Shown here one piece after another: positions 54,724-64,000 of a stretch of 64,000 nucleotides of DNA (the first letter of the stretch is position 1; each line of letters begins with the position of its first letter). Under the pieces are notes generated by a model that was not told the origin of the DNA, made no database searches, and saw only the letters and a list, made by a program, of their open reading frames with translations. The stretch is from NCBI GenBank assembly GCA_036346205.1, contig JARFJB010001355.1:2780001-2844000 (forward strand), given 5' to 3'. Source of the stretch: Vesta saturnalis. Its lineage: Eukaryota; Arthropoda; Insecta; Coleoptera; Lampyridae. The position numbers were made by a program, and so were the translations under genes.

Positions 54724-57700
54724 TAAATTATCATTTATTGAAACCAAATTACGTTGTAGTTATATTTCATTTTTACACAACCATAATTTATTCGTTCCAA
54801 ATTAGCATTAATTACATTAATTAACTGTGTTTTAAGATCTAAGTAACTTACTTTATTTAATGCTTGCTAATTTGAAATTAACTAATAAATTATAGATATA
54901 TGAACATTAAACATTATTATGATGTAATTTACTTTGGACAGCTTCTAATTTTAGTAGTTATAAGCTCATAATTAGTACTGCAAGATAACTTATTACTTCG
55001 AATGATGCTTTATAATCATAAATTGATCTATTTCTAAACTGATCACTAATTTAACTAAAACTGGATTAGTAAGCGTTACATAATGTATGTTACAAACACC
55101 TCAAAGCAAAATTAATTAGTGTTGATTCATGTTAATTTGGATTTAACCAATAAATTATAATTACATGAAAATTCATTATAATTACAATGTGATGTGCTTT
55201 GAATAACGTTTCGTAAGCCTATAATAACTACTGACGGATCTCTAAAACCAACAACTAACTTAATTTCAAACACTACTAATTTGACTAATGCTGAATTGAT
55301 AAGTATTAGATAAAATAAGTCCAGTTTAGAATTAACCAAGCTACATTTTAACAATTCTACATTAATTAAAAAGTATAAGTATAAAAATAATAAAATATAA
55401 TACTAAAATAACAGTGATATCCCTGAGAGTGAAAAGAATCCAAATCGCGATCAAGCGCCTAACAAATTTCGTGGACTATTGAAATACATCTACTCAAATT
55501 CCAGGTATATTGATTTTGCAATTAAAGTTAGTACAAAGCTAACATTGACAGACCACATAAACAAATATATAACCCTTTACAATAGGCGCAAAATTAAATT
55601 GTATCAGTCATAACAATATTTGCACTCGTAACAAAGTATTAAATAATAATAATTAAATATTAAATATTTTAACCTGAAATCAAACCTATAAAAAAGATAG
55701 GTTAAAGTCGATACTGTCTGATATGGCAGAGATGCTGCTTGAAAAAGATGAATGCTGACAATTCTCAAACAGGTTGAATGCCAATAAAAGGGTAACGCTG
55801 AAATGAAAAAATTTAATAACCATAAAACAACATTTTATAACATGCCTCCTCAGTCCTCAATAACTCCAAAATAATATAGGATTCTTTATAAAATACAGCA
55901 AACATCAAATTGTCACACCTTTTTGGGTATTAATTGGCGAAGATGTTCCCCATAACACCCCGAAAATAAAAAAACCACCGGACAAAGACCCGTTTCAATC
56001 ATCGAACCCACACAGAATTCTCTTCCATCCGGTTATGGTACCAACCTAAAAATTTAATGATCACATTCCATAATGTATGTTATATTTTATAATTATTATA
56101 AAAAAAATGTTTTTTTAATAAAATTGTTAGAGGCCATTAAGCGAGTTGTAACAATCAATAAATTATATATTAGCACTACATACAATTACAGTGTAATTTG
56201 GCTTGAATAATTCCTAGTTTAAGAGATTATAAGCTTATGATTATTACTGAATGATCACACATTGTCGTGAATTCAGATTGGAAATCACAAATTAACCTAA
56301 TTTCAGACTTACGACTAATTTGGAATTAGTAAAAATTCAATAAAATAAGTTAGAAAGCACTCAAAACAAAATTAATTAGGGTTAATTAGTGCGATTCTAG
56401 AATTAAATAATAAATTATAGTTAAACATTTATTTACAATGTAATTTTTTTGAATAATTTATAATTTAAGGGAACAAAAGTTAACAATTATTACTGAAGAA
56501 TGCTTTCAAATCATAAATTAATCTAATTTCAGACTTACGACTAATTTGGAATTAGTAAAAATTCAATAAAATAAGTTAGAAAGCACTCAAAACAAAATTA
56601 ATTAGGGTTAATTAGTGCGATTCTAGAATTAAATAATAAATTATAGTTAAACATTTATTTACAATGTAATTTTTTTGAATAATTTATAATTTAAGGGAAC
56701 AAAAGCTAACAATTATTACTGAAGAATGCTTTCAAATCATAAATTAATCTAATTTCAGACTTACGACTAATTTGACTAATTTGGAATTAGAAAGAATTCA
56801 ATAAAATAAGTTAGAAAGCACTCAAAACAAAATTAATTAGCGTTAATTAATGCGATTCTAGAATTAAATAATAAATTATAGTTAAACATTTATTTACAAT
56901 GTAATTTTTTTTTAATAATTTATAATTTAAGGGAACAAAAGCTAACAATTATTACTGAAGAATGCTTTCAAATCATAAATTAATCTAATTTCATTATAAT
57001 TACAAATTTAACTAATGCTGAATTAGCAAGTATTAAATAAGTTATTGATGCCTCAAATCAAAATTAATTAGCGTTAATTAGAGGTAATTTTGGTTTAACG
57101 AATAAATAATAGACATAAAACCTGTAAATTTAATGACAATGTGAATAGTTTCTAATTTAAGTGCCCACAAGCTTATAATTTGTTGCTAAGAGATCATTTA
57201 TTGTTGTGAAGAGTGCTGTAAAATAACAAATTAATCTAACTACGAACTGATTGTTACTTTGCCGAATGCTGAATTTGTGATCATTAAGTAAACTATGCCA
57301 ATATCTCAAAACAAAATTAATTAATGTTAATTAAAGCTAATCTGGAACCAATAAATTATGGTTATCTAAAAATTAAATATAACTACAGAGTAATTTGGTT
57401 TGAATAATTTATAATAATATATAAGTTCATGATTATTACTGAGAGATCACATGTTGTCGAGAATAATGTTTTGAAACCACAAATTAATCTTATTTCAAAC
57501 TAGTTACTAATTTGACTGATTTTGAATCAGTAACCTAAGTTGATAACAGTTCAAAACAAAATTGATTAGTGTTATTCTGAAATTAACTAAAAAATTATAG
57601 TTAAATAAAGATTTAATTATATTGTAATTTTTTTTTAAAGATTTCTAATTTAAGGGATTACAAGCCTACAATTATTACTGAATAATGCTTAAAATCATAA

Positions 57701-60230
57701 ATTAATATAAGCTAATATTGATTACGAATTTAATTAGTGTTAATTTGTGCTAATTTGTAATTATCTAATAAATAATAGTTATACAAAATTTAAATTTGAA
57801 TAATTTGTAATTTAAGTGACCAAGAGCTTATAATTGTGGTCATTTCTTGTCGTGAATAGTGCTGTACAATCACAAATTAATCTAATTACAAACCGATTGT
57901 TACTTTACCGAATGCTGAATTTGCGAGCATTAAATGACGTAAGTTAATTAGATCTTAAAACACAGTTAATTAATGTAATTAATGCTAATTTGGAACGAAT
58001 AAATTATGGTTGTGTAAAAATGAAATATAACTACAACGTAATTTGCTTTCAATAAATGATCATTTAATTCCAAATTAACATGAATCAACACTAATTAATT
58101 TTGCTTTTAGGTGTTTGTAACATACATTATTTAACGCTTACTAATCCAGTTTTAGTTAAATTAGTGATCAGTTTAGAAATAGATCAATTTATGATTATAA
58201 AGCATCATTCGAAGTAATAAGTTATCTTGCAGTACTAATTATGAGCTTATAACTACTAAAATTAGAAACTATCCAAAGTAAATTACATCATAATAATGTT
58301 TAACGTTTATATATCTATAATTTATTAGTTAATTTCATATTAGCAGTAATTAATACAACATAATTCTGTTTTGAGATTTAAAATTAGTAGTAACTATCAG
58401 CATACAATCCCTTAAATTAGAAATTACACAAATCAAATTACACTGTAATTATGACTTGTTTATATAAGTAATATAACAGTAATTAATTTTGTTTTTAGTT
58501 GTCACTTACTTACATCCCTTAAGTGTTATTAATTTGACATCAGTAACCAGTTTGAAATTAAATTAATTTATTATGACAACTTAAATTAGAAGTTGTTGAA
58601 AGCAATTTATTGTATGTTATTATATGTACCAATTTATGCAGTAATTATATAGAATTTTCAAGCAATTTAATGATACGCTCACTTATTTTTTTATGCTTAC
58701 TAATTCAACATTAGACAAATTACTAACCAGTACAAAATAAGATTATTTTATGATTTTAAAACATTATTCACTGTAACTATTTACATTTGGGTAATAATTG
58801 TAAGCTTATAACCACTTAAATTAGAAGTTATTCAAAGCAAATTATGTTTTATGTTTTTGAAAGCAATTTACACTGTAATTATATAGGATTTTCATATAAC
58901 GACTTATATATTGTATGTTTGCTAATTCAGCAAGAGTCAAATTACTGATCAGTACAAAATAAGATTAATTTGTGATTTAAAACATTATTCACAATAATCA
59001 GTTACTTCTGGCTAATAATTATAAACTTAAAACAACTTAAATTAGAAGTTATTCAAAGAAAATTACATTGTAATTGTATTTCATATTTATATAACTATAA
59101 TTTATTGGTTAATTACAAATTAGCCCTTATTAACACTAATTAATTTTGTTTTGAGATGTCATGAACTATATTATTTAATTCTTGCCAATTATGCATGAGT
59201 CAAATTAATAATCAGTTTAAAATCAGATTAATTTGTTATTTGCCGACACTATTAGCGATAGTAAGTGGCCTCTCAGCTATAATTATGACTTCATAACGAC
59301 ACAAATCGTAAATTATTCCGATTTATATTGGAATTATACTCAAATTTCTTACAACTATAATTCGTAATTTAAGGTTTTCTCTAATTAACCGCAATTCCTT
59401 TTATTTAGAGTGCGGCCAAATTAAGACGATTTGTGATTTGACAGCACTATTAACGACAAGTGACCTCAGTAATAACTATAACAGCTTGATTTACAAATGA
59501 TTAGAAGCAATTTACATTATAATTATATGTATATTTTATATAACTATAATATATACTAAGTCAGCATTATTATAAGTTTTTGTTATGAACGAATAAGTTC
59601 AAAGGTAAATATGTAATTAAAAATTATTATTAATTTTATTAACTACATAAATAAAAAGTTTACCTCGAGTAGGATTTGAACCTACGACCTGTTATTAATT
59701 AATTAATAATAATTCAGCTAGACGAATTGGTAATCAGTTTAAAATTGGATTTTTCACGATAGTTAGTAATACAGTAACAATTAATAGTTTAATGTTCTAA
59801 TAATTTACATAATATATAACAGTAATTTGCACTAATTAACACTAATTATTTTCGCTTTGAAGTTCCAGCCACTTATTTCGTTTAATGTTCACTTAATCGA
59901 CATTATTCAAATTAGTAATAATAATTTCAATTCACGTTTTTAAAGCAGTATTAACGATAACACGTGGTCTCTCTATAACAGTTTTGAACTTACAAGCACA
60001 TAAATTAGAAATTACTCAAAGCAATTTGCGTTCTAATTAAATTAGTTTTTTTATAGCTATAATTTATTCATTAATTCTGAATTTAGACTAATTAACACTA
60101 ATTAATTATGTATGGAGATGTTACTAACTTATTTTATTTATTCCTTACTAAGTCAGCATTAGCAAATTGGTCAATTACTTGAAATTAAGCTAGTTTGTGG
60201 TTTTGACGATTTATTTTACTTATCTTTGCT
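54724..60230. repeat. AT-rich satellite in two orientations
   Basis: Degenerate ~200-235-bp units share AAAACAAAATTAATTAG, AATAAATTATAGTTA, TTATAATTTAAG and AAATTAATCTAATTTC motifs. Three consecutive units at about 56355, 56581 and 56816 are nearly identical. From about 58072 onward the units are reverse-complemented. 54838-55145 matches 58072-58380 inverted, and 54724-54845 matches 57950-58075 inverted. No coding capacity. Confidence 0.8.
59563..59691 (-). repeat. tRNA-derived SINE, 3' fragment (copy 4)
   Basis: Minus strand: T-arm half (GGTTCAAATCCTACTCGAGGT) plus the full tail of the same SINE family as 44740-45440. It is cut at 59691 within the tRNA part, inside the AT-rich satellite. 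Confidence 0.8.
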
Positions 60231-60308
60231 AAATTAAGATTGCGGTTATTTCTTAATATAGATTGTGTTATATAACAACGCAAAGTTTACAATTATAAAT
60301 GATTTTGA

Positions 60309-61104
60309 TATACAAGGTGTTCATTTCACAACTTCCAACCTAAGATTTCTCGAAATGTGACGATTTCTAAAAAATTGCTGAAAAAGGATTATCGAGAGGG
60401 ACAACTCTTTAACCAAACATTGCTTCGCCCCCCTTTACCCCTTGCCCTTCAAAATCTTAAATGGTAAGAGGTATGGGCGATACCTCATTTGGTTTATGGA
60501 AGTTATCCCGAAAGTACCAAATTCTTGACGTATTATCTTTATTAAGAAGACAACCGTCATAGAAACAATAATAATGGCCACAACAATAGATTCCATAGTA
60601 TTCCAAGGCATTAATTTAGGCCTAAAAGACCAAGTAACGACATTTAAATTTCTTTCACTATTTATTAATGGATATTAATACACCGTATCTGATAAATCAA
60701 AAATGCTTTACTTGTATTTTGTAAGTTTACAATTCAATAAATTAACCGTTGACATTTCATTATGTCTATGCCAGTTTTCTTGTTAATAAAGCTACATTAA
60801 GAATTTGGGATTTACGGGATAACCTTCTTTCGTTTCTCGCAAATGAATAAAGCGATTAAAAAAATGAACGCCAACATAGAGGAATCAACAGGACCTTACA
60901 AATGAGCTATCACTCGATACTTCTTACCATTTAAGATTTTGAAGGGGTAACTCCTGGGGGGTGGAGTAAAAAGAGGCAAAGCAATTTTTGGTTACAAAGT
61001 TATCCCTCCCGGTAATCCTTTTTACGTATTACAACGATATTTTGAAAAATCTTCACATATCAACAAATCCGAGGTGGGTAGATTTAAAATGAACACCCTA
61101 TATA
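60309..61104. mobile_element. MITE with TATACAAGGTGTTCATTT termini
   Basis: The left end TATACAAGGTGTTCATTT is complementary to AAAATGAACACCCTATATA at 61086-61104. About 150-200 bp of subterminal sequence (for example CTTACCATTTAAGATTTTGA) are inverted between 60430-60480 and 60920-60970. No ORF. A Tc1/mariner-like TA target is probable. Confidence 0.78.
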
Positions 61105-61109
61105 CAAGA

Positions 61110-61500
61110 TTAGTCAAAATGGCGTTTTGGGGGAAATCAGGGGGACGAATTTCACCTGTGTACATGTTCTCTATTTCCTAGTCTGCCACAGTAAAGGTGA
61201 AATGGAATGATTAGGGGTGTGGCGTGAGCATGAGTAATTAGAAGTAAGGCTATGTGCCTTCTGCGACAAAAGTGACATGACACCAACCATCGACGTGAGC
61301 GAGCACTTAAGCCCCACCTCCTCCGAGAGATTGCGGTTGGCAGACCAATGAAAGACAAGGGCGTAGCTCCGCCTGAGTGAGTCTTCGCCGCCACTGAAGA
61401 GCTACTTCCAGTTCTTCGTCGTTGAAGAAACCACTTTCGTTCTTTGTCTTCGTTGCTGAAGAGATACTTGCGCGTGGATGCGTGATAGAAGTCTAAACCC
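61110..61500. other. GC/CpG-richer patch
   Basis: Contrast with the surrounding AT-rich DNA is obvious, with many CG dinucleotides, a CCAAT and repeated CTTCGTC/TTCGTTG pieces. The 80-codon minus frame (61152-61394) is not recognised. It could be a promoter or 5' exon of a gene outside the window, or another repeat. Confidence 0.35.
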
Positions 61501-61506
61501 TAAAAA

Positions 61507-61585
61507 ATTGTTTACGCGTTTCCAGAGTCGAACTATGGAAAGTTAGCATAGTAAACGTATAACGTTACCTCTCTGCTACAGAGCC
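61507..61585 (-). repeat. Weak tRNA-like segment
   Basis: Minus strand has CTCTGTAGCAGAGAGGTAAC (box-A-like) and ATAGTTCGACTCTGG (box-B-like), but the anticodon stem does not pair. Possibly the head of a degraded SINE. Confidence 0.25.
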
Positions 61586-61723
61586 TTGTTAGATATCTAA
61601 TGCATTATTATATAAATTATAAAATTAATATAGAATTCCAATAGTTACCTCTCTGCTACAGAGCCTTGTTAGATATCTAATGCATTATTATATAAATTAT
61701 AAAATTAATATAGAATTCCAATA
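61564..61723. repeat. Perfect 80-bp tandem duplication
   Basis: 61564-61643 and 61644-61723 are identical by eye (GTTACCTCTCTGCTACAGAG ... TATAGAATTCCAATA). Confidence 0.95.
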
Positions 61724-63177
61724 GGTATTGAAAAAATGCGTTTAATAGTAAAAATAATGAAACTGAAAATGAGTAGGAACTATAAACATCCATTTAATAT
61801 AGTATGTATTTCTAAAGTACGTGATTGATAATACATTCTTGTATGTATGAAATTAAAATTGAAAAAATCAATACAGAGATAATTGTAGAATTAGTAAACA
61901 GAATTCATAGTTATTCATTCTGATGATAAATAAAGAATTTGTTAGTAAATAAAATAACATCCATTGTGCTTTTAAATACTAACGTGATATATTTACAATA
62001 ATCAAGTATAAGCTATGAAAAAATTGTTCTCGCTGTGCAAGGTTGTAATTATTACTAGGTACATATTTTTACCAGGTATTTATAATCTTTTCTCAAATAG
62101 ATTAATGTTAATGTAAATATACTAATTGCTATTTATATCGAAAAGAATTTGTTATAAATATCGAAGGTGATGACCCTGCGGCAGATAATACATATATCTG
62201 TTGACTTTAAAATTTAAACATATTAGCCTTTATTAATTACATATACTGTTTAATGGTTATCTTCATTCTTACACTGAAAATTATAAAATTAAAACAACAA
62301 AGAGAAATCATCGCTATAGGTACAATTTAATTATTAAACAATCAGGTAAAGTAAAAAACAAGCACAATATACAGCATGAAAGTGATTATATCAAATGGTC
62401 AAGCAATAATAAAAACATAGGTACGTAAAATAAATTTATTGCGAAATTACATAATCTAAAACAGAAAAAAATTGGTAGAATTAGAAAATAATAATTTAGG
62501 TAATTACTCTCATGATCCATAAGGTTTTATATAAATCTCTACATATTAGGTAAATATTAGTCAGGAATAGGGGCTAGAAAATAATTAAAATTTTATATTT
62601 GCGCTAATTGGTGCATTTCTAATATTGATAAGAATTTACTATAAATAGCGTGAATGTGATAACTCTGCAGTAGATATTTAGTCTTAAATATTCACCTTTT
62701 AACCTGTGGTAATTGCATTGTAACATTGCTTAGAAAAAAGTGTTCATTGATGCCATGGGCAAGGTAGGTAGGAATATATTTATATTTTAATCATTAATTT
62801 TATCAATAAATTTTAGGCTTCATTGATTACATATTAGGTAATATGTAATATGTAATAATTCAGATATAATTCTTTCGTTACTTGCTGCATTCTTAACATA
62901 GTGATAAAAATAATTTGTTTACAGCGGATGCGATGACACTATAGTGGGTAATTCGTCCTGAATATTCACCTTTTAACCTACGGTATTTTATAATTACCAT
63001 AATTGATAAAAATTTGCTATAAATATCAAATGCACTAGTACATAAATTTAGTTATCCTTAAAGATGGATCTTCTAAGCAATTAAATTTAGTGGCCGAAGA
63101 TGATTTCAAGCCTGTATTAAAAGTTGCTAATATTATTATTGATTATAAATACCTATTATAAAACATTAAAATTATTA
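61724..63177. repeat. AT-rich DNA with three degenerate repeats
   Basis: Similar blocks near 62127-62230, 62605-62715 and 62900-63025 share GATAARAATTTGCTATAAAT, GTGATRAC.CTGCRG and ATTCACCTTTTAACCT motifs. No ORF. Confidence 0.55.
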
Positions 63178-63957
63178 AAACTCGATATGGAAGACAACTA
63201 GCGGTAGAAACAGCAGAAAATGGTATATTTCTCCCGGAGAGATTAACAAAAGAACTGACGGATGAGAACATATACAATCTTCAAGCAAGCATTGAACAAA
63301 TCCTGATCTTTAAAGCAAATCGCTAAGGCGGAAATTAAAATAGAACCGGTAAAATCAGAGTTGAAACAAGTACCTGCCGCAACGTCAACACCTGTCAAGT
63401 TCAAATTCAAACCTCCCGTTGCACCATCATCTGTTGAGATCGGATTGGAACCAACACCTGCTACGTTTACACTCCCTGTTACACCGTCATTCGTCGAAGC
63501 GGACGTTATTGCTAAAAGAGATCCTGTTGAAGAGGAGCAAGAGCAGGTGGAACCAACTAATTTAACGCGATTACTCGATGATGCAGGTGTTGCCAATGAA
63601 TTCTTAAAGCAACATGCACCTTTACCTCGCTACTATTTAGAATTACTGATCCGCGGGAACCAAGCACAAGCTGATAATACATACGGTCTTCGTTATGATG
63701 CAGACTTAGATAAATGGGCTATCGGAGATTCTCCGGTAAATATAGAAGGTCCTAATTTAATTATAAAAGATAAGACATATGAAGGCATTCCCGGATTATA
63801 CAAGCTGCTTATATCGAAAGAGCCGAAGAAGTAAACGCCGAGAGACGAGGCGGTCTATGTTTATATTCTAGCTAAAAGTAATGCATATAGGAAGAATCAG
63901 GATCCTAACTGAACAATTATGGGCACCGAATTGTTTAAATACCGAAAGATTATTAAA
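63178..63957 (+). pseudogene. Mobile-element protein resembling the DUF8207 family
   Basis: The main frame is open from 63307 to 63834. It has a proline/valine-rich N-terminal part with repeated TPVKF/APSSVE/TPSFVE segments, an acidic EEEQEQ stretch, then NTYGLRYDADLDKWAIGDSP and IIKDKTYEGIPGLYKLLISK. After a frame change, 63855-63957 continues YILAKSNAYRKNQDPN, a stop, and LFKYRKIIKPL. An upstream piece (YGRQLAVETAENGIFLPERL, 63178-63305) is in another frame. The pattern (YG.R......IG...I......I.G..Y.GT.GL..LL, then NA.R) is recalled from uncharacterised arthropod mobile-element proteins. The ATG at 63361 is not supported; 63307 follows a stop. Confidence 0.5.
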
Positions 63958-64000
63958 CCTCTAATGAACAAGTAACGTTTCGGTCAAGGCATCATTAAAA

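Noticed and set aside
63243..63596. Minus-strand 117-codon ORF
   Set aside because: A shadow of the plus-strand mobile-element frame, whose conserved motifs decide the coding strand.

Overview
The window is almost certainly nuclear DNA of an insect. It is AT-rich, has very few plausible host genes, and is filled with decayed transposons of kinds typical of insect genomes: several Tc1/mariner-type DNA transposons, PIF/Harbinger, pogo-like, Ty3/gypsy, BEL/Pao, Penelope-like, a jockey-like LINE, a tRNA-derived SINE and a miniature LTR element. The only convincing host gene is a NEDD1 homologue at 19999-21273, a gamma-tubulin-ring-complex recruiting factor. The order within Insecta cannot be fixed from the sequence.

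Layout. 1-2870: AT-rich DNA with a degenerate ~200-bp tandem repeat and a TA array. 2872-4000: composite satellite cluster I, (CACACG)n arrays punctuated by a conserved ~110-bp core. 4660-7480: two DDE-transposase relics, with a MITE and a foldback between them. 8300-12377: a 5'-deleted Ty3/gypsy element on the minus strand. 12380-13932: satellite cluster II, the same composite unit as cluster I. 14330-15690: BEL/Pao and DDE relics. 17950-18820: PIF/Harbinger transposase facing a MADF-domain relic. 19999-21273: NEDD1. 21869-27240: two copies of a Penelope-like element with large GT arrays, separated by a foldback MITE. 27241-35452: long-terminal-inverted-repeat Tc1/mariner-superfamily elements, including several apparent DD41D copies. 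35464-35960: another Penelope relic. 36790-41980: one LINE interrupted by a mariner (exact TIRs and TA target duplication) and by a miniature LTR element carrying its own 57-codon ORF. 44740-45440: three tRNA-derived SINE copies, two of them head to head. 46345-51730: more DDE transposase relics. 54724-60230: a >5-kb AT-rich satellite present in both orientations. 60309-61104: a MITE. 61110-61500: a GC- and CpG-richer patch. 63178-63957: remains of a proline-rich ORF resembling a conserved protein of invertebrate mobile elements.

Most coding relics carry single-base frameshifts and transition-type stops, so almost nothing here is active. Four things deserve most attention. The first is the putative myristoylated, tail-membrane microprotein in the miniature LTR element (39016-39189). 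The second is the repeated TACAGGGTG motif triplet at both ends of two diverged DD41D element lineages. The third is the inverted duplication of a transposase 3' end in the 30667-32298 element. The fourth is the composite satellite. All family assignments were made by eye, without a database search.
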